Assembly: GCA_937894065.1 (NCBI GenBank)
Contig: CALCST010000023.1
Span: forward strand, 1 to 64,000
From: an uncultured Parabacteroides sp.
GTDB taxonomy: Bacteria > Bacteroidota > Bacteroidia > Bacteroidales > Tannerellaceae
Length of the DNA stretch: 64,000 bases
Reading direction: 5' to 3'
Of this stretch, positions 57,127 to 64,000 are shown piece by piece (position 1 is the stretch's first letter; each line of letters begins with the position of its first letter). The notes below the pieces were generated by a model. That model had not been told where the DNA came from. It saw only the letters and a list, made by a program, of their open reading frames with translations, and searched no databases. A program made the position numbers and the translations under genes.

Positions 57127-58893
57127 ATGAAACAACCTTTTCAAATTTTCAATACCAATATTCCTAAAATTGCATATTGGGTTTTGACATTTGTAGCGTG
57201 GCTTGTATTTTTTCAGCTTAATAGTGAATACCACTTATTCTATTTGGAACAGTCGCAGCTTTTTGTTCCTGAATCAGTAAATCTGACTTCTTCTTACGGC
57301 GTTGTAGATTATTTGACTGGAAGTTATGTGCAACATTTTGGAGTGCCGTTTTGCGGGGCATTCATAATGGCATTGTTTAACACTCTGACTTCGATGATGG
57401 CTACATATCTGCTGACAAGAATATCTCCTTCTAAGATATGGTGTGTATTGTCTCAGCTTCTGCCTGCAACGATGACTTTTGTTTTCTTCAGTCATCTTTA
57501 TCGTATGCAGGGAACAACGGCTATGTTGTTGGCTTTGTTCCTAATGTGTATCCTGCAATTTGTAAGAATTTATTTTTTGCGTTTGGGACTTTCATTTTTG
57601 CTTGTTCTTCTGTTGTATTATTGCGCCGGACCGATTGCTATATTTATGGCTTTCTGTATAGTGCTTGTTGATATACTCCGTGAGCGTTCAGGGAAATCTC
57701 TTCTTGATATACTCCTCATTCCTTATTCGATATTTATTGGATGGTGCGCATTCTATTTTGGAATAGCAGGTTCTATGAGGACAGCATTGTTCCCTGATGA
57801 ATATTTTAACCATTTGATGTCGGCTCCGGCTATGGTTTATTATCCTTGGCTGGTGATGTTTGCATTATTGTGTGCAGCCGGAATATTCAGGAATGTTAGG
57901 ATAAAGTCCGTTTGGGCGTCTCGTTCGGTGGCAGTAGCTTCAGTTGTATTAGTTCTGCTGGTAATATGGAAAGGAACTGCTTTGTATGGCATTTCACACG
58001 CTTTGCCATTAAAACAGATAACATATTATTCGCAGCACGATAACTGGGAAAAAGTTTTTGATGTGACAAAGGATAACGGAAGTAATTATTTGTATGTTGC
58101 ATATAGAAACCTGGCATTGTCGCATGCAGGAGTTCTTGCCGACAGGATTTTTGAATATCCGCAAGTCGGACCGTTGGGCTTGCTTCCGAACTGGGACCAA
58201 TCGTTTACTGTTTCGCAGCTTTTGAGTGATATATATTATCAAATAGGAGATATTGCCATATCTCAGCAAATGGCATTTGAGGGAATAATGGCTCAGGGAA
58301 ACGGAGGCAATCCACATCTTTGGAAACGTCTGGTTGAAACAAATCTTATATTTGGATATAATGAAGTTGCCGGAAAATATATTGATATGCTGTCTAAAAC
58401 ACCACATTATTCAGATTGGGCAGAAAAATACAGACCATATCTTTATTCTCCGGATAAAATCAGTGAAAATCCTTTGCTGATGGAAAAGAAAAAAAATGTT
58501 GGAGGAGAGAACCATTTGTCCAGAGTTCTTGGTTTTGACGCCGATATCGATAATATTCTGAAATGTAATCCTGGAAATAAACCGGCAATTGAATATCTTG
58601 GTTGTTTGTATCTTCTTGGAAAGGATTTGGAAGGATTTCAGAAAATGCTCGACAAATATTATGGAACCGAATCTTTGCCGGAATTGCCTTTGAGTTTCCA
58701 GCAAGCTGTCATTATAATAAATGAAGGAAATCCGGATAAGTGGAAAGAATATAAGTTGTCGGATAAAGTTATTTCTCAATTTGAGGCATTCAGAAAATTG
58801 TTTGTTGAGCAACGTCAGTCTCCTTATTTGCAGGAAACTGTTTATCGTTCGTTCGGTAAAACTTATTGGTTCTATTTTACATTCAAGAAGTGA
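57127..58893 (+). CDS. DUF6057-like polytopic membrane protein
   Basis: This 588-residue protein has about ten hydrophobic helices in the first 295 residues (FVAWLVFFQL, GAFIMALFNTLTSMMATYLL, LSFLLVLLLYYCAGPIAIFMAFCIVLV, and so on). The rest is a soluble C-terminal half rich in TPR-like helical pairs (NYLYVAYRNLALSHAGVLADRIF, FGYNEVAGKYIDMLS, AIEYLGCLYLLGKDLEGFQKML). I believe this is the Bacteroidetes family DUF6057, function unknown. It is 9 bases before the haem-site lipoprotein gene, and the two are almost certainly one unit. Confidence 0.82.
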   Translation: MKQPFQIFNTNIPKIAYWVLTFVAWLVFFQLNSEYHLFYLEQSQLFVPESVNLTSSYGVVDYLTGSYVQHFGVPFCGAFIMALFNTLTSMMATYLLTRISPSKIWCVLSQLLPATMTFVFFSHLYRMQGTTAMLLALFLMCILQFVRIYFLRLGLSFLLVLLLYYCAGPIAIFMAFCIVLVDILRERSGKSLLDILLIPYSIFIGWCAFYFGIAGSMRTALFPDEYFNHLMSAPAMVYYPWLVMFALLCAAGIFRNVRIKSVWASRSVAVASVVLVLLVIWKGTALYGISHALPLKQITYYSQHDNWEKVFDVTKDNGSNYLYVAYRNLALSHAGVLADRIFEYPQVGPLGLLPNWDQSFTVSQLLSDIYYQIGDIAISQQMAFEGIMAQGNGGNPHLWKRLVETNLIFGYNEVAGKYIDMLSKTPHYSDWAEKYRPYLYSPDKISENPLLMEKKKNVGGENHLSRVLGFDADIDNILKCNPGNKPAIEYLGCLYLLGKDLEGFQKMLDKYYGTESLPELPLSFQQAVIIINEGNPDKWKEYKLSDKVISQFEAFRKLFVEQRQSPYLQETVYRSFGKTYWFYFTFKK

Positions 58894-58902
58894 TAAACGG
58901 TT

Positions 58903-60366
58903 ATGAAGATTTTAGGTAATATATTATTGTTGTCGGCTTTTTTGTTTTCATGCAGCGGTGGAATGAAAAAGGCTGATGTTACTAGTCCGGATAAACCGGA
59001 TATTTATCCGGACTATAAGGATGTAACTGTTCCGTCTGATATAGCACCGTTGAATTTCCGTCCGGCAGCAGGTTCAGTTACGGAAGGAATGGTGTCTGTT
59101 TCCGGCAGTGGCATTGAGCTCGTTGTGCCTCTTGAAGAACAAGGTTTTTGTTTTCCGGAGAGCAAATGGCATAAAATACTGGAAGCAAACAAAGGTAAAA
59201 ATATAACATTGAATGTGCAGCTTAAGGAAAACGGGAAATGGATTTCTTATGCTCCATTCAACATAAACATTGCGGAAGAAGAAATAGACAGTCACATTGC
59301 CTACAGATTGATTCCTCCGGGATATGAAACCTGGAATGATATGGGAATTTATCAGCGGGAATTGTCGTCGTTCACTCAGAAACCTATAATAGAGAATTAT
59401 AGGACTGATAAGAATTGTATGAACTGCCATTCGTTCTGCAACCGTAATCCGGATAAGTTCCTTTTCCATATGCGCGGGAAGAATGCCGGAACTTATATTA
59501 TTAAGAATAATACAATTGAGAAGCTCGATACCAAAACACCTGAGACAATATCAGCTTTGGTTTATCCTTCGTGGAATCCTGACGGACGATTTGTGGCTTT
59601 TTCTACAAACGAAACTTTCCAGTCTTTTCACAGGCATGACAAGAACAGGATTGAGGTTTATGATAATGCGTCGGATGTTGTAGTGTATGATACCGACAAG
59701 CATGAAATAATATCATCACCATTGCTGTCTTCGTCTGAGCGTTTCGAAACTTTCCCTACATTTTCGGCAGATGGCACCAAACTATATTTTTGTTCTGCCA
59801 TTGCAAAAGACAGAGTTGATTTTGATGAAATACGGTATAGTTTGTGCAGTGTATCGTTCAATCCCGAAACACGAAGTTTCGGTTCAGAGGTTGATACATT
59901 ATATAATGCAGAAAAGGAAATGAAAAGCGTTTCTTTTCCGCGTGTTTCTCCGGATGGAAAATACCTGATGTTTACAGTGTCGGGATATGGAAACTTTTCC
60001 ATCTGGCATAAGGATGCGGATTTATATTTGATGAGTCTTGCTGACGGAACATATCGTGAAATATCTGAGGTAAACAGTGATGATGTGGAAAGCTATCATT
60101 CCTGGAGTAGCAACGGTCATTGGTTTATATTCAGCAGTCGCCGTGATGACGGACTTTATACTCGTCCTTATATTGCTTATATTGATGAGAACGGTAAAAT
60201 TGGCAAACCTTTCATGTTGCCTCAGGAAGATACAGGTTTTTATCACGATTTTATGTATTCATATAATATTCCGGAATTCATTACCGGAGAAGTGGAATGC
60301 AGCGGATATGATATAGCAAATACTGCACGAAGAGAGAAAGGACGAAAAATCAGATTTGTAAAATAA
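58903..60366 (+). CDS. TolB-like propeller lipoprotein with one c-type haem site
   Basis: This 487-residue protein has lipobox LFSC (Cys17). A first domain (about 40-150, beta-sandwich-like) is followed by CMNCH (172-176), a single c-type haem-binding motif. A C-terminal half has several WD40-like/PD40 repeats: YPSWNPDGRFVAFSTN, FPTFSADGTKLYFCSA, FPRVSPDGKYLMFTVS and SYHSWSSNGHWFIFSSRRDDG. Presumably a periplasmic or outer-membrane redox or sensing protein. It follows the DUF6057 gene and a bidirectional terminator lies just after its end. Confidence 0.86.
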   Translation: MKILGNILLLSAFLFSCSGGMKKADVTSPDKPDIYPDYKDVTVPSDIAPLNFRPAAGSVTEGMVSVSGSGIELVVPLEEQGFCFPESKWHKILEANKGKNITLNVQLKENGKWISYAPFNINIAEEEIDSHIAYRLIPPGYETWNDMGIYQRELSSFTQKPIIENYRTDKNCMNCHSFCNRNPDKFLFHMRGKNAGTYIIKNNTIEKLDTKTPETISALVYPSWNPDGRFVAFSTNETFQSFHRHDKNRIEVYDNASDVVVYDTDKHEIISSPLLSSSERFETFPTFSADGTKLYFCSAIAKDRVDFDEIRYSLCSVSFNPETRSFGSEVDTLYNAEKEMKSVSFPRVSPDGKYLMFTVSGYGNFSIWHKDADLYLMSLADGTYREISEVNSDDVESYHSWSSNGHWFIFSSRRDDGLYTRPYIAYIDENGKIGKPFMLPQEDTGFYHDFMYSYNIPEFITGEVECSGYDIANTARREKGRKIRFVK

Positions 60367-60384
60367 GAATCTATAAGAGGAAAA

Positions 60385-60416
60385 AAGGACTGCCGAATAT
60401 TTATTCGAGCAGTCCT
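60385..60416. terminator. Bidirectional terminator between the propeller lipoprotein and the DUF2971-like gene
   Basis: AAGGACTGC and GCAGTCCTT form a stem with a further GAATA/TATTC pair inside. It is A-rich on the 5' side (T-run on the minus strand) and overlaps the stop codon at 60401. Confidence 0.85.
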
Positions 60417-61195
60417 TCAAGTTTTGTTTCCGGCGAAAGCCTGTATTTTTTCATCCATCCGATTAATGTGGAATATAATGCTGTATTGTTCTGGTAGTCC
60501 GGAACAAGTCTTATTTTCTTTATAGCATAAACAGGTAATGGGAAAATACTTGCAGCTTTGATATTGTTGTCACCTAAAATGTAAATTGCATTTTCCGGTT
60601 CTGACATTGTTACTATTCTCCATTCCTTGAAATCTGTATTTTCCGGTTTGTCGATATTGAGGCATGCATTGCATAGTAATGAGAAAAAGCGTGAATCCGG
60701 AGAGAATCCTGTATTTTCGGAATCAAAGAAAACTTTGTCATATTCTCTATTCAACTGTTCTTTCAGATATGTTTTATTCTCGTCAACATCATATTTGCAC
60801 TTAATTAGAAACATATTTTCCATCAAAGCCTGTTGCGCTAGTTCGCTGTAATCAATGCTGATTATAACTCCTGATTTATTATTTCCGTAGCATTGTTTCA
60901 TGGCTGTTGATTCGTCCTCGAAAAGTGACAATGAGAAAGGAGTTACTTCCGGACCGATAAGCCTGCATTGATAGTCACGGAAAAAAGGCATGGATTGTTT
61001 GGAGTCATTCAAGCTGATATTATTCTCGGTTTCGTATTCTTTTATTGTCTGTCTCAACAAGCTGAAGCCATAAGGTTCGTTTCCGGCAGAATAGTCGGAT
61101 AGGAAATCGTGCATTTTCAGAGAAATGGTGTTACTCTCAGGATTAAATCCTGAAATTAAGTCTTCAATATTGATATAAATATGTAGATTCTGCAT
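60401..61195 (-). CDS. DUF2971-like protein of unknown function
   Basis: This 264-residue cytosolic protein has no signal peptide. The middle region FSLSLFEDESTAMKQCYGNNKSGVIISIDYSEL resembles the core of DUF2971, where a short phrase of the form [FC]SLS..D.....W..Y...H.GV.I.FD occurs; here the tryptophan and histidine are replaced, so it is a divergent member. Function is not known for the family; some members lie in defence islands. It is a single gene, convergent with the haem-site lipoprotein gene and 200 bases from the his leader, with no partner gene. Confidence 0.65.
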   Translation of the reverse strand: MQNLHIYINIEDLISGFNPESNTISLKMHDFLSDYSAGNEPYGFSLLRQTIKEYETENNISLNDSKQSMPFFRDYQCRLIGPEVTPFSLSLFEDESTAMKQCYGNNKSGVIISIDYSELAQQALMENMFLIKCKYDVDENKTYLKEQLNREYDKVFFDSENTGFSPDSRFFSLLCNACLNIDKPENTDFKEWRIVTMSEPENAIYILGDNNIKAASIFPLPVYAIKKIRLVPDYQNNTALYSTLIGWMKKYRLSPETKLEGLLE

Positions 61196-61372
61196 ATAAG
61201 TTGATTTTATATAGCAAAGTTAGTTCAGTTTCTCTCATATTGCCAAAATATGAAGTATGAACTTTGTTGTGATAATGCGTCCGCATATATAGTAATACAA
61301 TGTCCTAATCACATAAAAATATATTTATTGAAAATATTTTGTCAAAAAATTAGGACGAAAAAAATATTATTA

Positions 61373-61380
61373 TAATTTTG
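61373..61380 (+). promoter_or_regulatory. Probable -7 box of the his operon
   Basis: TAATTTTG matches TAnnTTTG, 20 bases before the his leader peptide start. The expected -33 TTG is not clear. Confidence 0.5.
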
Positions 61381-61400
61381 CAGTGTAAATAAATAATAAA

Positions 61401-61457
61401 ATGAAAACAAACTCAATATTGCATCATTATCATCATCATTGTAACAACGGACAATAG
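61401..61457 (+). CDS. hisL: his leader peptide with five His codons
   Basis: This 18-codon frame reads MKTNSILHHYHHHCNNGQ. Five histidine codons lie within six positions (CAT CAT TAT CAT CAT CAT). It starts just after a promoter -7 box and is followed 53 bases later by a terminator hairpin and then hisG, so this is a leader peptide for transcription attenuation of the his operon. Shortage of charged tRNA-His would stall ribosomes in the run and favour the antiterminator. Confidence 0.92.
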   Translation: MKTNSILHHYHHHCNNGQ

Positions 61458-61510
61458 TTCGGTGGCTGATGGATATGTGTGTAATATTCGATATAAGAGA
61501 AAAGATAATG

Positions 61511-61539
61511 AGCCTGCCGAATATCGGTAGGCTTTTTTT
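61511..61539 (+). terminator. his operon attenuator terminator
   Basis: AGCCTGCCGA pairs with TCGGTAGGCT over 10 positions (one G-U) with a 3-base loop, followed by TTTTTT. Upstream TCGGTGGCT (61459-61467) mimics the 3' arm and can pair with the 5' arm instead (8 pairs with a small bulge), giving an antiterminator. GATGGATATG (61468-61477) can pair with the His-codon run CATTATCATC, which fits the 1:2 pairing of a classical attenuator. Confidence 0.9.
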
Positions 61540-61563
61540 GTTAATCAAAATATAGAAAAAACA

Positions 61564-62415
61564 ATGTTACGTATTGCTGTACAATCAAAAGGCCGTCTTT
61601 ATGACGAAACAATGATGCTTCTTGAAGAAGCAGGTATCAAGTTGAATCGTGGAAAACGCATACTGCTTCTTTCTGCCAAGGATTTTCCTGTTGAAGTATT
61701 GTTCCTGCGCGATGACGATATTCCTCAGTCTGTTGCTAACGGAGTAGCTGATGTTGGTATTGTAGGCGAAAATGAATATATAGAGAAAGGAGCTGAGGCT
61801 CGTTTGGTTAAGCGTTTGGGATTCAGTAAATGCCGTTTGTCTTTGGCAATACCGAAAGACGAAGAATATATTGATGTGAATTGGTTTCAGGGAAAAACTA
61901 TTGCAACATCATATCCTGGAATACTTTCTACATATTTGAAGGAAAAAGGAGTAAATGCTGAAATGCATGTGATAACTGGTTCTGTTGAGATTGCTCCGGG
62001 AATTGGTTTGGCAGATGCTATTTTTGATATCGTAAGTTCAGGCAGTACTCTTGTCAGCAATCAACTGAAAGAAGTTGAAGTAGTGATGCAAAGCGAAGCT
62101 CTTCTTATCGCTAATGAAAACTTGAGTGAAGATAAACTTGCAGTGCTGGAAGAGCTATTGTTCCGTTTTGAATCTATTCAGATGGCAGAAGGAAAGAAAT
62201 ATGTACTTCTGAATGCTCCAAAGGAAAAACTTAATGACATTATTGAGGTTTTGCCAGGAATGAAGAGCCCGACCGTAACACCTTTGGCAAATGGCGAATG
62301 GGTTTCTGTTCAGACTGTTATTGCCGAGAAATATTTCTGGGAAATAATTGGTAAACTTAAGAACCTTGGTGCTGAAGGAATTCTGGTGTTGCCGATTGAG
62401 AAAATGATATTGTAA
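61564..62415 (+). CDS. hisG: ATP phosphoribosyltransferase, long form
   Basis: This is a 283-residue protein. The catalytic part begins LRIAVQSKGRLYDETMMLL and has VEVLFLRDDDIPQSVANGVADVGIVGENE, KTIATSYPGILSTYLKEKG and the PRPP loop ITGSVEIAPGIGLADAIFDIVSSGSTLVSN. The last 75 residues (EGKKYVLLNAPKEKLNDIIEVLPGMKSPTVTPL) form the regulatory ACT-like domain of the long form, so the enzyme does not need HisZ and is probably inhibited by histidine. First step of histidine synthesis and first structural gene of the operon. Confidence 0.97.
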   Translation: MLRIAVQSKGRLYDETMMLLEEAGIKLNRGKRILLLSAKDFPVEVLFLRDDDIPQSVANGVADVGIVGENEYIEKGAEARLVKRLGFSKCRLSLAIPKDEEYIDVNWFQGKTIATSYPGILSTYLKEKGVNAEMHVITGSVEIAPGIGLADAIFDIVSSGSTLVSNQLKEVEVVMQSEALLIANENLSEDKLAVLEELLFRFESIQMAEGKKYVLLNAPKEKLNDIIEVLPGMKSPTVTPLANGEWVSVQTVIAEKYFWEIIGKLKNLGAEGILVLPIEKMIL

Positions 62416-62513
62416 TAATTGTATTTTGCAGACTGGCTAAATTATTCATAATATATATATGATACGGAATAATGGAGTTTGCAGAATTTGACGAATTGAA
62501 ATAGAATATAATT

Positions 62514-63794
62514 ATGGAAATAATCAGATATCCGTCGCAGGAAGAATGGGCTTCGATAGCAAAGCGTCCTACTCTGGATGTGACATCTCTTTTCGATACA
62601 GTTCGTTCAGTGTTGGATGATGTCCGGAATAATGGAGATGATGCAGTGCGACGTTATGAAGAGAAATTTGATAAAGTATTGCTTTCGGAACTCGTGGTTT
62701 CTGAATCGGAAAAGGAAGAAGCTTATGGCTTGGTTGATGAATCATTGAAAAATGCCATTTGCCTTGCTCATAAGAATATTGAAACATTTCATGCCTCACA
62801 ACGATTTACAGGTCGTAAGATTGAGACAACTTCCGGAGTTACATGTTGGCAAAAAGCTGTTGCTATAGAAAAAGTAGGGCTTTATGTTCCCGGTGGAACT
62901 GCTCCATTATTTTCAACCGTTCTTATGCTTGCAGTTCCAGCCAAAATAGCCGGTTGCAAGGAAATAGTTTTATGTACTCCTCCGGGAAAAGACGGGAAAG
63001 TCAATCCTGCAATTCTCTATGCAGCAAAAGTTGCAGGCGTAAGTAAAGTTTGTAAAATTGGAGGAATACAGGCTGTAGCAGCAATGGCTTACGGAACAGA
63101 ATCTGTTCCAAAGGTGTATAAGATATTTGGTCCGGGAAACCAATATGTTACAGCTGCCAAACAACTTGTCAGTCTGAAAGATGTGGCAATCGATATGCCG
63201 GCAGGACCATCTGAAGTTGCTGTAATAGCAGATGCTTCTGCTAATCCGGAATTTATTGCAGCAGATTTCCTTTCACAGGCGGAGCATGGAAAAGACAGTC
63301 AGGCTATTCTGGTGACTGTTGATGAGGCGTTGATTCAGCCGGTATGTGATGCCATCAAATCACAGCTTTCTGTCCTTCCACGTGCAGAGATAACAGCTCA
63401 GGCTTTGACAAACAGCCGTATTATCCTGATGAAAGATAAGAATGAAGTGATGGATTTTATAAACTATTACGCTCCTGAGCATCTTATAATCCAAACAAAA
63501 GATTATGCGAAACTTGCTGAAAAGGTGGAAAATGCAGGAAGTGTTTTTATGGGACCATTCACACCGGAAAGCGCAGGTGATTATGCTTCTGGAACGAATC
63601 ATACATTGCCGACAAATGGTTACGCTCATGCTTATAGCGGTGTCAATTTGGATAGTTTTATAAAGAAGATAACTTTCCAGGAAATAACAGCTGAAGGTAT
63701 ATCAAAATTGGGACCGACAATCCAAATTATGGCAGAGAACGAACAGTTAGAAGCTCACAGGAATGCAGTAACAGTTAGATTGAAAACATTATGA
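62514..63794 (+). CDS. hisD: Histidinol dehydrogenase
   Basis: This 426-residue protein has motifs VGLYVPGGTAPLFSTVLMLAVPAKIAGCKEIVLCTPPG, KIGGIQAVAAMAYGTESVPKVYKIFGPGNQYVTAAK, DMPAGPSEVAVIAD, FLSQAEHGKDSQAIL with the zinc/catalytic His, APEHLII and the SGTNHTLPT region. It oxidises histidinol to histidine with NAD in two steps and binds zinc. It follows hisG by 98 bases and overlaps hisC by 4 bases (ATGA). Confidence 0.97.
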   Translation: MEIIRYPSQEEWASIAKRPTLDVTSLFDTVRSVLDDVRNNGDDAVRRYEEKFDKVLLSELVVSESEKEEAYGLVDESLKNAICLAHKNIETFHASQRFTGRKIETTSGVTCWQKAVAIEKVGLYVPGGTAPLFSTVLMLAVPAKIAGCKEIVLCTPPGKDGKVNPAILYAAKVAGVSKVCKIGGIQAVAAMAYGTESVPKVYKIFGPGNQYVTAAKQLVSLKDVAIDMPAGPSEVAVIADASANPEFIAADFLSQAEHGKDSQAILVTVDEALIQPVCDAIKSQLSVLPRAEITAQALTNSRIILMKDKNEVMDFINYYAPEHLIIQTKDYAKLAEKVENAGSVFMGPFTPESAGDYASGTNHTLPTNGYAHAYSGVNLDSFIKKITFQEITAEGISKLGPTIQIMAENEQLEAHRNAVTVRLKTL

Positions 63795-64000
63795 AAGGGA
63801 ACGAATCATTTGATATAAATGCTCTTGTCAGACCAAATATAAGAGCGATGAAGCCTTATTCTTCAGCTCGTGATGAATTTCATGGCTCGGCTTCTGTGTT
63901 TTTGGATGCCAATGAGAATCCATATAATGCTCCATATAACCGTTATCCGGACCCGATGCAATGGGAGTTGAAAAGACGGATATCAGAAATCAAGGGCATT
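63791..64000 (+). CDS. hisC: Histidinol-phosphate aminotransferase, N-terminal part (cut by window end)
   Basis: The first 70 codons are present. They contain LVRPNIRAMKPYSSARDEF, VFLDANENPYN and NRYPDPMQWELKRRI, which match the N-terminal segment of HisC (family patterns RP..R...PY..AR, LDANENP, NRYPDP). It is a PLP aminotransferase in histidine synthesis. The position right after hisD fits the Bacteroidetes his operon order. Confidence 0.93.
   Translation, partial: MKGNESFDINALVRPNIRAMKPYSSARDEFHGSASVFLDANENPYNAPYNRYPDPMQWELKRRISEIKGI

Overview
The window is chromosomal DNA of a low-GC member of the Bacteroidetes, most likely order Bacteroidales. The signs are promoters of the type TTTG-N19/20-TAnnTTTG, very weak Shine-Dalgarno use, Bacteroidetes-specific families (DUF6057, PorT-like barrel, Porin_10-like porin, LysM/PBP1 fusion), SpeA-type arginine decarboxylase and 2-oxoacid:ferredoxin oxidoreductase. 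I see no rRNA, tRNA, CRISPR array, transposase or prophage.

Left part (1-10.6 kb, almost all minus strand): the 5' end of gap, a small YtxH/holin-III/unknown envelope operon, prmA, a secreted sugar-phosphate-isomerase-like protein, and a complete trp operon in the order trpB-E-G-D-C-F-A. The trp operon begins with a 20-codon leader peptide carrying three consecutive Trp codons, followed by a 16-bp terminator hairpin: a complete attenuator with a good promoter. Between attenuator and trpB lies a 96-bp palindromic element with a second copy near 54.2 kb.

Middle (10.9-38.6 kb): a three-haem cytochrome c peroxidase, an RlpA-like protein, a methyltransferase, a GH30 glycosidase, a recJ-recQ-Nudix-ADP-ribosylglycohydrolase operon, an SGNH hydrolase, a DEAD-box helicase, a solute-binding protein with a porin, a kor/vor operon for a ferredoxin-linked 2-oxoacid oxidoreductase with a structured 5' leader, about 1 kb of palindrome-rich noncoding DNA, a GT39-like membrane glycosyltransferase, a single-chain ABC ATPase + DUF4435 (TOPRIM-like) protein resembling a fused PARIS/OLD defence protein, a PhoR/PhoB-like two-component pair with an 11-bp-spaced direct repeat upstream, speA, and queD-queE.

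Right part (39-64 kb): a polyprenol-phosphate mannose synthase, a lipoprotein GH3 glucosidase, a TolC/HlyD/MFS efflux operon divergent from an AraC regulator, threonine ammonia-lyase, a metzincin-like lipoprotein paired with a propeller-like lipoprotein, a cyclophilin, a ThuA protein, a four-gene envelope cluster (LysM/PBP1, outer-membrane barrel, DUF6057, haem-site TolB-like lipoprotein), a DUF2971-like gene, and the start of the his operon (hisG-hisD-hisC, cut by the window end). The his operon has its own leader peptide with five His codons and an attenuator.

The recurring theme in the intergenic DNA is hairpins: ordinary bidirectional terminators, two amino-acid attenuators, chains of back-to-back palindromes in several unrelated sequence families, and a dispersed repeat with the core TTGTCAACTT.
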